Translations under genes and position numbers: made by a program
The notes under the pieces: model-generated
Told to the model about the DNA's origin: nothing
What the model saw: the letters and a program-made list of their open reading frames with translations, nothing else
Databases searched by the model: none
Assembly (NCBI RefSeq): GCF_000150275.1
Contig: NW_002060943.1
Span: 6,998,299 to 7,062,298, forward strand
DNA from: Trichoplax adhaerens
Lineage: Eukaryota; Placozoa; Uniplacotomia; Trichoplacea; Trichoplacidae
Direction of reading: 5' to 3'
DNA length: 64,000 nt
In this document: positions 11,801-23,832 of the stretch, piece by piece
Position numbering within the stretch: the first letter of the stretch is position 1
Layout: every line of letters begins with the position of its first letter

Positions 11801-14800
11801 ACCAGCCAGCGTTATCAACAACGATGCAAAACAATGTAATTGATCTGTATAGTAGACAACGTTGTGAATCTATGCACGGAAAGAGAAAAACTGGTAATTA
11901 TACCTCTTTCGATCAAGGCTCCGATACTGAATTAGATGAAGAACGAAACTACATACCTACCGCAGAGAAAATAGATAATTTAATCTCAAATTCTGGTAGC
12001 ATTGATGAGGATGAAGGCATTAATGCTGTTAACAATTTTGCTGACATTAAAAAAATGTGGGAACAAAAATCTATATCAACAGACGCGGATAACACCTCTA
12101 AAGTATCCTTAACAACACCTGATTTGAGCACCCAAAGAAATGTGTCTATAGATGGTACAGCAATTGACAATACCGATTCAAATTCCACAGTTCCTCTTGA
12201 TTCTGATGCTAAAGTCAATGATGTGGTTACTGATTCTTCGGCTTCTCATAGTCCTAGTCCGTTTAAGGAGTCATCAATAGTTCAAGAATCCGTCGCAAGG
12301 CCTAAAACAATTTCTTCCAAACTAGTATTACCTATAGCCGTTGAAGAAGAAGATATTATGACAATAGATAAAACTCCTGCTACTTACTCAAGTTCTAAAC
12401 TAAATGCTACTAATGTAAACAGTACTCCAGTCAATTCAGAGTATGGTACAGATGAAGTTGATGGTAGCCCAGCAGCTCTGAAAATACAATTGCCTCATCA
12501 TCGTACAAAATCTAAAGAGACAAACATAGATGATATTATACATACAACAACAAGAGCCATCAAGGAGACGAATATAGACGATGTCATACCCACAAGAACA
12601 AAAACCTATAAGGAGACGAGTCTTGATGACGTTATAGAAACCAAAATTATTCAAAAGAAAGAAACAAACTTAGATAATATAATATCTAACAAGGAACCTA
12701 GCATTCTTGCAGTTACTGATCTCACTCAGAGTCGCCAAACTACTCGTAGCTCTAATCACTCACAAGATAATATCCTACCTACCAAAATGAGCAAAACAGT
12801 TAGCAGCTACTCAATATCTGATGTGCAATATCCGAAGACCGAGCATACAGTCGGTCTTGTTAAGCAGATCAGCGCAGATACTTCTAAAAGCTATGGTTCG
12901 AAAATTCACTATGGACTGAAAAGACAGTCATCATTATATAAAAGTGAAAGTTTACCAACTTTAGTGCTATCATCGAATGCTGATGACTTAGCAAAATCTC
13001 CAGATGCTCAGCATAACACGACAGCACCGCTGGCTTTGCCTGAAGACTTTGAGCATACAGTGGTAAAAGATGAAACTACCCCATATGTGAGAACAGGAGT
13101 AAAAAAGGAAAATGTTAGGAGAAAAAAATTTTCCTTTTATTCTAAGCATGCATTCAGAAACAGAGAACTTTTTGGTAATAAAAAAGCACAGACTGATAAG
13201 TCACCGGAAGTAAAAAATCAATCAGAACCTGAACAGACTCGCCCGAATAGGTTGCTATCACCTGACCGAGAACCTGAACTGGTAAGGCCATCCGGTGGAC
13301 TGTCGCCTACATCGACATTGCGTAGAGTTTTTAGTGGGAGCTCACCTAGATTTTCTAACGTATTATCTGTCGTAAGTAATATCGTTACTTTGATCTTCGG
13401 AATATCTCACCCTAGATTAAGTCTTTAATAAATTTATTATCGTATCTCTGTAAATTTTAGCCGAACCGTTTGCAACTTGATATTCATGGCTCAGATGATT
13501 CTGAGGTAGGTAAAATAAGATACTTTTGATTCTAAATTTAGAAAATGTATTATCTAAATTTTGCTCTAAAATTTCGAAGGACTCGTGTGAAGAAGCACTT
13601 TCAAAGCTCAGCAGCTCGCGTATATTGAAGGTATAACTTACGTATTAGTTGTACACTAAGAAAACTTTCTGTGTTACCTATTAGACGACGTTATTTATAT
13701 TGAAATAATTTTTTCTTTCTTCCATCACTAATATACTGTAATCTGATTTCTAAGCTATGAAATGTCGTTTAGATATCTTGTATTAGTGCTTATTAAAATT
13801 TTTATTTCTTAATGTTCACTGCTTTTAGAATGACTTCTTACAACTATTACGAACAAAAAAATATCGGCAAGATCAACAGAAAAAAGCTAAACGAGATCAA
13901 AAACGTCAGCGAAAAGAACAAGAAAGGCGATTAGAAGATGAACGTCGAAAGCAGCGTAAGCAACGACGAACAGATGAAAAAATGAATAAAAAGATATCCA
14001 AACTACATTCAACTTCATGTCAATCACAATTCACATTAAATGATATGGCTAAAAACAAGAGTAACATGGTGCCGGATTTTATAGAAAATTGTATAAAATA
14101 CTTGGAAAAACATGGTATTTATGCACTGTATAATTTCATTCGCGCCGTAAAATATATATCGTGTATGGTATCGCCCAGATAAAGTGATGTCATAAATTTT
14201 TGTTAGGTAAACAAATTGTTGGACTGTATAGAGTTAGCGGTAATAAAGCTGATATCGAAATGATCATGAAATGTGTCTCAGAAGGTAAATTGAAGATAAC
14301 TTGAAATTATTTTTAATCTAAAATCATTTAAAACTTTCATCACTATTTTCCTTTTTATTAGATCAAGATGTTCATTTCGAAACTCTTGCATNNNNNNNNN
14401 NNNNNNNNNNNNNNNNNNNNNNNNNNNNNNNNNNNNNNNNNCCACTAATGTGTACGACCAATTGCTCGAATGTGCTGGTACGATATCAAAGTAGAATGCT
14501 GATACATAACTGTATATAACCTACCTGCATGGCTAAGTTCCTTATTGCCTGTTTATTAGATATGCAAATGCAAGATGAGAAGTATTCAAATCTAAGATCA
14601 ATCATTAAGAAATTCTCGGAAGTAAATTTGGCAGTATTTTCTTTTATGTTGGAACATCTCAGAAGGTAACATGTATAGAATTGTAACTAGGTTATCGATG
14701 TAGATTAATGGCAATTTATCTAGTGCGACTGCGTGTGTAAACGATCACGAATATTATTGATCATCATAATTTACATATTATTCCATATAGAATATGTGAT

Positions 14801-14974
14801 AATAATGTTCACAAAATGAACAGTGAAAACCTGGCAATTGTCTTTTGGCCCACGTTTGTTAGGATTACTATCAGCACTGCTAGTATAGCTCAAGATAATG
14901 CGAAATGGACCTCAATTTTGAAGTCTTTTATTGATGGCTATACTGAGATATTTACTTCTAGCACTACTATTTAA
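8851..14974 (+). CDS. ARHGAP35: p190 RhoGAP (ARHGAP5/ARHGAP35 type), pG1 domain absent
   Basis: GTPase-activating protein that switches off Rho and shapes actin. Exons: 8851-10652, 10814-10986, 11086-11170, 11311-11495, 11582-13371, 13461-13505, 13580-13630, 13829-14114, 14207-14284, 14362-14477 (with gap), 14560-14665 and 14791-14974, about 1,630 residues. The N-terminal GTPase-like domain has P-loop GNIGVGKS (29-36), TKCDE near 206 and ETSAH near 232. FF repeats follow from about residue 270, then a Cys-rich tail (CMHGKGRCIYGDGKC). The next exon enters the pG2-equivalent region (CAMCCDPY, GFVLIYST, IPVLVLAVTD). A long polar middle region carries four 16-residue repeats (1059-1122). The C-terminal RhoGAP domain has arginine finger GLYRVSGNK (Arg1481) and NLAIVFWPTFVR. 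An in-frame TAA at 8830 supports the start. Compared with vertebrate p190, the pG1 pseudo-GTPase is missing. One invertebrate copy would be co-orthologous to ARHGAP5 and ARHGAP35. Confidence 0.93.
12511..12702 (+). repeat. In-frame 48-bp (16-residue) tandem repeat, four copies, inside p190 RhoGAP
   Basis: Four consecutive 48-base units encode SKETNIDDII, IKETNIDDVI, YKETSLDDVI and KKETNLDNII, each followed by six variable residues. The core KET(N/S)(I/L)D(D/N)(V/I)I is kept while third-codon bases vary (AAA GAG ACA, AAG GAG ACG, AAA GAA ACA). This suggests selection on the peptide rather than a fresh slippage event. The role is unknown; a linear binding motif array is one option. Confidence 0.85.
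14392..14441. other. Assembly gap (50 N) inside a RhoGAP-domain exon
   Basis: The run of exactly 50 N interrupts the exon 14362-14477. Flanking coding frames (…DVHFETLA before, TNVYDQLLECA after) belong to one RhoGAP domain, but 50 bases do not restore the frame, so the gap length is nominal. The missing part should encode the segment aligned to VAGALKAFFxxLPDPL in the family. Confidence 0.97.
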
Positions 14975-16020
14975 TTGGATTATATTGTTTATTACACCTG
15001 TACACAGCTTAGCTGCACCTGTAACGCTACCTAATTTGACTATTGAATGAAATTCTTTCCACTATGTAAAAGCATTTGTACTTATCCTTATAGTACTTTT
15101 TATATGTCTGCATGAGATAGCAGGAAAATCTGTAGTTGGCTCTTTACAACAAACGACATTATGGTATTTAGTTATGTCAATTCAGTAAAATATTGAAGTT
15201 CACAGTCCTTCATTGATATAAGCTGTGACTATTGCATTTTAAAAATTTCATATGCAACTATTGTACTTATTGTGTGTATATTTTGTCAGTAGTGACCTAG
15301 CAACAAGTAATCACGATACATTTGCAAAGATTCCATCTTTCAACGATGTGAATAGGTGTGTTGTACACTATAGCTATTCTGTTTGAAAGCATTTGGACTT
15401 TTTTTGGAAGGGTCGTCCTATGCAATTGAATAATATTCATTTACGAAGCTATTTTAATAGCCTAATTAGATAATGATATTCTTGATACGTTTTATTGTAT
15501 TTGTTATTCTAGTTTAGTTGAAGTATACGGTTTGTGAATAATTATGCTGCGATACAATGAGTAGAGAAGGAAAGGCTCGTAGACTGTAGCAAAGATTCTT
15601 GATTATAGTTATGATATAATATTCTACATGGGCTTGTTTATCACGAATGGATGTGCCTTTGCTTGATTATTCAATGAAAATTTTTCTACTAAACAACGTT
15701 GACGTTATACCATGTTATTACAAATGCTGGCGTATATTATGCAATGCATGCTAGCAAAATTTTTTTGACTTTCCAATCCTATCCCATGACATTGACCAGC
15801 GCATGCAGTTCAGCAATTTGCAACGATGCTATTGTAATCGTCCTGTAACTGTGTCCTTTCTGTCCGTTACCGCGTATAGTATGTGGGTAGTACGATGTGT
15901 TTACTTTCTTTTCAGACTGCGAACAAGGGAAAAAATAGTACTGAAACTCATGTAAAATGACTATACTTTATACCATTTTGGAAGGAGAGTCGAATCGCAT
16001 AGTCATAATTGCTACGCACA

Positions 16021-16393
16021 GCCTTTGTTACGCAGTACTGTACACTGTAGACTAGAGACTCTGCAAGGGTTCTACAGTACTGTACTGTACTGTACAGTGT
16101 ACAGTATAGTACGGTAATTTACAGTACTGTACATCACGAGCCTTTGTTACGCAGTACAGTACTGTACACTGTAGAGTAGAGTAGAGACTCCGTTCTACAG
16201 TACTACAGTACAGTATGCAGTACTGTATGTGTACAGTCCTTGTCCATCACGAGCCTTTGTTACGCAGTACTGTACTGTACTGTATACTGTAAATACAGTA
16301 CTGTACAGTACTTGTCCATCACGAGCCTTTGTTACGCAGTACACTGTACTGTAGAGTAGAGACTCTGCAAGGGTTCTACAGTACTGTACTCAA
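16021..16393. repeat. Irregular tandem array, four copies of GCCTTTGTTACGCAGTAC plus GTAC-palindrome filler
   Basis: The 18-base block GCCTTTGTTACGCAGTAC starts at 16021, 16140, 16253 and 16324. The last three are preceded by CATCACGA. Spacers of variable length are made of TACAGTACTGTAC units, with GTAGAGTAGAGAC or GACTCTGCAAGGGTTCTACA blocks repeated in some units. Unequal spacing means a rearranged array, not a simple microsatellite. Confidence 0.85.
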
Positions 16394-17063
16394 GCTTGTG
16401 GTTTGGTTTCAACCGACAGCACACGTACTATCAACGATCGACTGCATCTGGTGTGAATGGACACGGGTGTACGTACCCTTGCGATGTACGTCACTCCAAC
16501 GTCGGTCAGCGCTATCACTCACTATATCCTCTTCTTCTACTTCTCCATTGATCCACTAACGGAGAATATCGTCTGCCATTTTTAAATCATTGAGTAAGTA
16601 CAAAATGAAATATTTTCCAATGGATTATCCACATGAATTTGTCAGGATGACTTTGTTGTTGCGTCTTGGTGTTGTTTTTGTATTGCATTTTAGAGTAGTA
16701 TAGTCGTACAATTATTACTGGTAGTAGCCTCATTGAAAGTGTAATACCATTAGACATGGCAAGTTGTCAAGACGGGTAGGATAAAAGTAAACGCTGCAGA
16801 AGTTACACTACAAATGACAAAAATCCAAGCGATAGTTACTATTCTATTCTAGCAACTGAAATAATGACAGGACTCTTTACTGGATTACGTCTTTAGGGCT
16901 AGCAGTTTTACGAGAGGAAAATTTCACAGCTGTTCATAGAACTTGGTAAAGCCCCCAGTTGGTTTACGCTTATTATTGTCATGAATTATTGTTGTCACTG
17001 TTATACAGCACAGTACTAGTTGGTAAAAGTGTTTTCCTATAACAGATCCACGGAGTTATCCAT

Positions 17064-17668
17064 TTGGATACTTTGCCAATCCATTTCAAAAGTCATAGTG
17101 GATGTTGTTCGCCACACTCTTATTGTACTTACGTATATGATATAGGACAAGACTACCAAGGCTATTGCGATATTGTACAATTTGATTCCACATCCAAGAC
17201 CAATACTGGCCCCCTTTCGTGTAAGCATCAATTCAGAATTGTTTTGACAGCGATTCAATCTCAATCATACTCGCCGTTCATTGAAAACATTCAACAAATG
17301 ACAACATGATTCCTCATAACTGCAGTCGATAGAGCTATTCTACCTAAATTGGAATGCGTTGCTTAGTCTGTGATGACAATCTCTTGTACACCACTGTAAC
17401 GTGTCGATGTAGAGCTTTTACTTTCCAAAGATTATTTCTACTTCAAAGTGGAAGCCATGAAGTCGCTTTCGACTGCAAACCCGTAGTCCACTATCTACTG
17501 TACTCGTATGCTATAAATAAGTTCAATGAATCGCGGACCGTTCACATCGTTAAACCAACTGAATCGTATGGTATAAATTGTCTTCATTTAGAAGTAGTTT
17601 CCACTCATTTAGTACCTACTATGATAGAAATCTCCAGCAGCAAGTATGTAAAAAATACAGAGAACTAA
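17064..17668 (+). other. Two adjacent unassigned ORFs in different frames (possible gene remnant)
   Basis: The frames 17064-17309 (81 codons, Cys-rich start with CCSPHSYC) and 17354-17668 (104 codons, with CRCRAFTFQRLFLLQSG) lie 44 bases apart in different frames. A TAA at 17345-17347 closes the second frame upstream, and no splice pair joins them cleanly. Codon make-up looks more coding-like than the surroundings. I do not recognise the family. It could be a decayed gene, two exons of a gene with unseen parts, or chance. Confidence 0.2.
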
Positions 17669-19573
17669 AGGCACAAAACTGCCCTTACAGTAAGTGGAGA
17701 ACGGTATGGGCCTTGCATGTCTTGACGTGATAGAACGTGTCCGCTATGACACTCGCTGGAAATAATGATAATTTAATGAACAAGTATCAGTTAATACTGG
17801 ATACTGAAGATTTTGTGTAAGATCACTTCGAAGAAACTACAATATTCAGTGTAGCATTCAGCAAATTATCAATATTAAGACATTGATATTCGTATCATTC
17901 TTTCATGTCTACTCGTATTTCGTATTCATCCATTACCTATAACGCCTATACAACAAGACGATTGTTCCTTTTGCTACTTGATTAATCGTTCCAACAATAT
18001 CTAGCGCACTTTACCGTACACCTGTAGGCATGATTCCACGTATATCAAGTAACGTTTGACATGATATCGTCTTTTAATTTACTCATATTATATTAATTAT
18101 TGCCTCACTCTTTCAGTTGCTTATTTTTTTTTCCCCTGACGTCATGTTTTCTACTCATCGAACGCTGTCGGTAGCACTGATGACATTAAAGAATAGATAT
18201 CATGATATAATCATGTAATATCAAGTTTACTGTGCTTCTTACAATTAAAGTATTACTTTTCCTTGACAATATTAATCTATCCTTCGTGCCGTGAGTCTCG
18301 CATATTTCTCTGAACAGAAGATGAATTTCTAAATTGTCTTAACGGCTCAATATAACGCAATTATGACATGGGGCATGTTGAAATAACCATATCGATCTGT
18401 CGGCGGGGGGGGTAAGTTACCATTAATTCGTTCAAGTAAGCTTACCGTAAAATAAAGATTAGAAGTAGAACTAAATTCGATACCGCTACCACCATTATTA
18501 AATCGGTAATTAATAATAGTTAACATTGGTCCATTGATGAAGAAAAAACTACGCATTCAATGATAATAGTACAGCAAAAGTAAGAAAACAGAAAACCCTA
18601 ATTCAAATTTATTCTTCATTATCCTATTGTATCTGACAATACCGTTATATCAACTTTCCAACTAAAACTTTCAAAGTCCATCCTAATCGTACTAATTATT
18701 TGTTCAGTTTTTTATCATATGCAAGAGTTTTCATAACAGAAAAATAAGAAATTGATCCTATACAGTACAATCTGTTTCCTTTTACATTTGCGAACATTAG
18801 AAGACAGTTATCGCGATTGTATAGTAGATTAATACGACATTGAATTAATCATAATTATAATCGGCTATTATAACACTTTTTAAATTCATCGCTTTAAGTT
18901 AAGGGTTTTATGATATCGTTAGTGGCAAGAGAGTTGGGCCTGCCTTGTTGTTGATTTTGCTATCAGTTTGGGCTAAAGTAAACAAAGCAAGCATATTAAC
19001 TAACTATGATTATAGAACATTGATTCTTATAGTGCACAGTTATAGCTATTACTAGAGCTTGAATATCAAACATTAATGACCTAAGATATCAAATACTACA
19101 AAACGTCCTTTACGACATAAATTATATGTCCTTGACGAGCTTATATTTATAACTTATCTTAATAGGCAGTATGTATTAATTTAGAGAGATGGCTATTGAG
19201 TTGGTAATTGCTTTTGAGAGCCATTTCCTTTCGCTATTTCACGCCCTAATTATTGAGATAAAATTGTAACATCTGTTGATAAAATTATGACTTCTTAACA
19301 AATTTCCAAGGCCTTAAGAGTATATCATTTGCATTTATATTTCAAACTACCCTAAATTCGGTTTATACGTCCTTCATTACACTTTTCTACCTCAATTTAT
19401 ATCTCATATAATTCTAAGAAATGTAATTTAATTTAAGAGCAATTTCGGTCTTTTCTACTTAGAGACCTAGTAAACAAATTTGTTTAAATATTAGAATATC
19501 TTAAATAGTAAGTACTGTATTGATGTTGGCAGATGCTTTAAGATCTCTCGGCGCCATCGAAATTTAAGAAGCA

Positions 19574-22500
19574 ATGTATAGTGATTTCGACGGATTTCAA
19601 GTTGTTAGTGGCAAAGCACCAGCAATAGATGAAAACTGGCCTCCTGCAAACGATGCAACTTCAATAGGTTCTATTACTCAGACTATCAGCGAACAATCGA
19701 TGCCGAAGGATTTTAGGTCTGTCTATAAATAATCGGATATAATTACTGACAGGGTGATTCTAGAAATTATGCTAAAGTTGTCATAAAGAGCTACTTAATG
19801 CAACACTCCATACTTTGAGAAATCATACTATCTAATACGTGAATGCAAAAGAAGCAAAAGTAATCGCGTAAATTTGTCAGAACAACTTTTACTATGTACA
19901 CTGTGCTTACGTATGACGTCCTACGATTAACGAATAAGATTGGTATTCACTCACATGTTCTGTTCTTACTGACTATAACGCTAAGTTATAATAATGCCAA
20001 ACATAATTGGAATTTTACTACTTTATCAATATACTGCATAGCTAGTGAATCAATTTTTTGCTTGATAAACCTTTAGGTTAGATAAATTTCAAAATGTAGA
20101 AGATGAACAAGTGCAACTTAATCGATCTCTACTAGCCTTAACAACACACTTCGCTCAGGTACGTCAAAATTTCATGTAAAAGTGGAATGATAAGTCTTAC
20201 TGGCCAATAAAACGTATCGCCAAGCAGTATTAAATCCATTATGAAGCAACGTGACACTTTTATGATAACAGTTAATCTAAAAACATAAGAGATTTTATCA
20301 ATCATGCCACACTTTACGATGCAATTAGATTGAAATTGGGTTTCTCATCTCTTAATCGTCTATTTTAATTAACTTATTTCGCAACCTACATAGGTTCAAT
20401 TTCGCCTTAGACAAATAGTCGAAGCTGACCAAGAAGAGAAAGAGGTAAGATAAAAACTTTGAATTCATGACCTATGCTGGTATTGTTATATTGGCGAAAA
20501 AAGTGATTTTAGGCAATCTGAGTAAACAATTAAAATTAACATTGTTTCATATCTTTTATACCATAATTATTATTTAAGGTACTTCTACGCGAGCTTGAAC
20601 GATTCGCCTTTCAAGGAATACCCGAACTCAACGGTTCTAATCCCACAGCTGTAGTAGAGGAAATGGTACGACATTACCTTATATATTTGTTTCTATTTGT
20701 CCTCTCATTTTTGGCTCAATCAACATTACCTATTAGACTAAAACATTTATCTATATTCCTGTTTTTCCATTGCTTTCACCTAGAGCCATCGTGAATACGA
20801 GCAGAAATTAGATCGCCAAAAAGATAGTCAGCAAAAACTAATCACGCACTTGAAACTTCAGTTAGAAGACTTGGAGCGTTACGCTGCTCAGGTAATTCGG
20901 GTATTAACACGCTATGTGCAATTAACGACCACGTAATTCTAATCTAAATGATTTGATACGCAATGGATTGATTTATTTTATCTGCAAAATGTTAATGAAA
21001 TGAAATAATTAATTAAAAATACAATCAACTTTAGGAAAGTGCTAGATCCACCGTAAGTAGACCCAATTACGATCTACATGATAAACAACGTGTTATCATT
21101 GATGAGTTAAGGTTAGGCTTGAATTTAAAACAAAAAAATACTTCATCCATCGTTCTGATGACTATCGATTAATGTGAAATTTAAACTCATAATTTAAACT
21201 TAGGAATCGCCTTGGTATCAAGTTGGATAGTTTCGATTCATTAAAGTAAAATGATTTACCATTTAATAATTGATTAAAAATAGGTTTCTGTTCCCAGATA
21301 ATCTTATTCTCCTTTTAATATGTTCTTGACTACTAATACTGTATCCAGAGCTGAAGATTTAAAATCAAAAATCGATTTTGCTGTTAAGCAGGTTAAGGCT
21401 GTTTTAATGATACTATAAAGTATAAATCTTTTTTTCTAAATCGGTTATAAACTTTCATTAAATCCGACTCTTTCATCTTCTATTCATTAGTTAATCCGTC
21501 CTGTGAGATCAAAGGTTATAATAGTAGTATAGCTTCAATAACTTGCTCTTAAATACTTTAACACCGATCCTCAACTGACTCTTTCGGATATTACTTCAGG
21601 AACAGTTAGTCAAGCAGCTGACCACGCAAGTTATTGATCTAGAGCGCTACATATCCTACCTACAAGGTGACACAAATAGTCCAGGTCCTTATGGAAGATT
21701 TACTCGGATGGGCATGCCATATCCATCCCAGGTAAAGCAATTGCACTAGGCATTTTGTCATTTAGTCCTAGCTATCTATAAGTTTTATTTTAAAATCCAT
21801 AAAATATCAAACCATGTACATTATTTACCTCCATGCATCATCCTTATTTTAATCCTAATGATTCATCCAATACATAAATAGCAATCTGTATCGAGTCCTC
21901 CGCGCGCTTCAAGCAGAAAATCAGTTGTTAGCAATGATGAGTTCTCGTATGACACAAATGATGATTTGAGTTACTATGCAGATTCCATTTCATCCATAGA
22001 TGCGAAAAGACAACTTCAGGCTTCTACGGCCAATGTAAGCTATGATCATTGTAAGAGCTAAATAGTTCAAGCGTTATTTATTTATATTAATTTCAAGCTA
22101 ACTATTTCGTTTATTATTTAATCTATATACATAAAGAATTTTGTTAACTGTACTATTTAAGGGTTAAGCATATCATTTAGTGCTCTTGTTGTTTGTTGCA
22201 TTTAGGTAAAAGAACCTGAAATGACTTTTGTTAGAAGAATGTTGAAAATATTAGATATTTTTGGAGGAGGGTAAGACTATATTATATATTAGCATTATCG
22301 ATGAATGCTATATCATAATACAGCACATGCATAGCAGCTCACTGGTTATTAAAAAATTTTTTAACTTAGATCGGATGACCTCCGTATTGGTGTAAAACCG
22401 CTAGTACCCACCAAAATAGATACTAGGTATAAAGAAATCTGTAATTGGACTTACACTTGTCGTACGATTCGCCATTTCACAAAATGCTTCCGATCAATTA

Positions 22501-23832
22501 ACAGAGTCTTAACGTCTTAACCGATTAGATATACCATTTCCAAACTGGATGAAGCCGTGGATAGAATTATCGCTGTTAAATGCCAAATGGTTGAAAGAGG
22601 AGAACTTCAAAAATCTTTAGATTTGGTAATTGTGATTTATTTAAAATTATGACTATTAAACGTGTCCTTTCAAGTCTTAGCTAAATTTTACGTTATTTGC
22701 TACATATATCTATCTTTAGATTACATCAAATTCCCCCAATGAATTATTTAAAATTATTTCAAGGCATTTTACAAATAATTTTACGTTGTTGCTACAACAC
22801 GGCTTATGTGAGGTATTGTAATGTACTTATTCGTTTACGATAATCTTAAAATTAATATTTAGAACAATGTAAATATTTAACCAAATATTATTTATTTGTG
22901 ATTCATCCAGACAACCGAAACTAGTCTCCTAGCTCCTATGTCTTGTTTCGCTTTCATGAAATCAAATAACGAGGATACTAGTAATGCGATGCACCCATGG
23001 CAATTATTTGTTAGATTCTACAATAGTAGGCACGGTAGTAACTATAATGAGAATCCAGCTAGAAGATTATCGCATTCTTTCGGAAATGATGCTGTAGGAA
23101 TAAAATCTAATTCTGTAAAGCAGGTATATTAACCAGTAATTATATTCAATCAATGTACAACTGGTGCACTGAAAGCTAATTTAATTTCTCACTAGACTTT
23201 TCTTGCGACCGTGTACGATATTATATCATCTCCAGAAGTACGTTATAAGACAGATGACTTTAAGGTAACTCTATTATTGCTTGTAAATTTGGCAATTATG
23301 CCTAATTTGATTTGCTCTAACAGTCCTATTGCGTATTCTTCTTAATATTCATGTCATCTTTATTGTTTGTATGCTATCCTATAATTACTACTCACACTAA
23401 TTTTGAAATTTCAATATTTTCGATTTAGTTGCGTGCCCTTATATTTGCAGGTTTACAGTAAGTTAATCAAAGCACTCATAAATTTCACTGGGCCTTAAAT
23501 AGCTACCTAAATAACCAATTTTTTTAAATTGACATGAACCTTATTTATGCTCCTAGCTCTCAAAAACTAACTCAATGGTGTAAACTGATTAGTAGCTCTC
23601 GTAATTTAATGGAAGCTCATTATCAAAGTTGGGCTTATGTAGCTAATGGTGGTATGTTAAATAAACCTAAGTCTACTATTATTGTATTTCTTCAACACTA
23701 AAACATTTATTACATATATTTATTCCAGGATTTTCAGAAATTATCGATGTAATTGAAAAGCTGTCTCCTTTAAAATTCGATCTTCCAGTTACATTAACCG
23801 TGCATGAAAAGAATGATATCTTTTACTCATAG
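19574..23832 (+). CDS. RUNDC1: RUN domain-containing protein 1 (RUNDC1-like)
   Basis: Coiled-coil protein with a C-terminal RUN domain; RUN domains generally bind small GTPases in membrane traffic, and vertebrate RUNDC1 has been linked to p53 activity. Nineteen exons: 19574-19716, 20077-20158, 20394-20444, 20579-20665, 20784-20891, 21035-21111, 21204-21245, 21349-21391, 21600-21731, 21882-22034, 22206-22270, 22370-22426, 22529-22625, 22720-22812, 22911-23123, 23196-23264, 23429-23457, 23557-23651 and 23729-23832. They give 579 residues (vertebrate about 613) and all phases close. Heptad-rich helices occupy roughly residues 48-260 (for example QVQFRLRQIVEADQEEKE, LKLQLEDLERYAAQ, LTTQVIDLERYISYLQ). 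The RUN part includes ELFKIISRHFTNNFTLLLQH, MHPWQLFVRFYNSRHG, AHYQSWAYVANGGFSEIIDV and ends after LPVTLTVHEKNDIFYS. An in-frame TAA nine bases upstream fixes the start. Confidence 0.88.

Larger units (their letters stand above)
14975..19573. other. Intergenic region with a GTAC-rich repeat cluster and unassigned ORFs
   Basis: No gene model closes here. The region holds the repeat cluster near 16.0-16.4 kb, two unassigned ORFs near 17.1-17.7 kb (listed separately), and a short G run near 18410. The frame at 16329-16559 is mostly repeat sequence. An in-frame TAA at 19565-19567 precedes the next gene's ATG. Confidence 0.6.

Noticed and set aside
16329-16559. 76-codon plus-strand ORF
   Set aside because: Starts inside the repeat array and has no recognisable sequence or splice partner.
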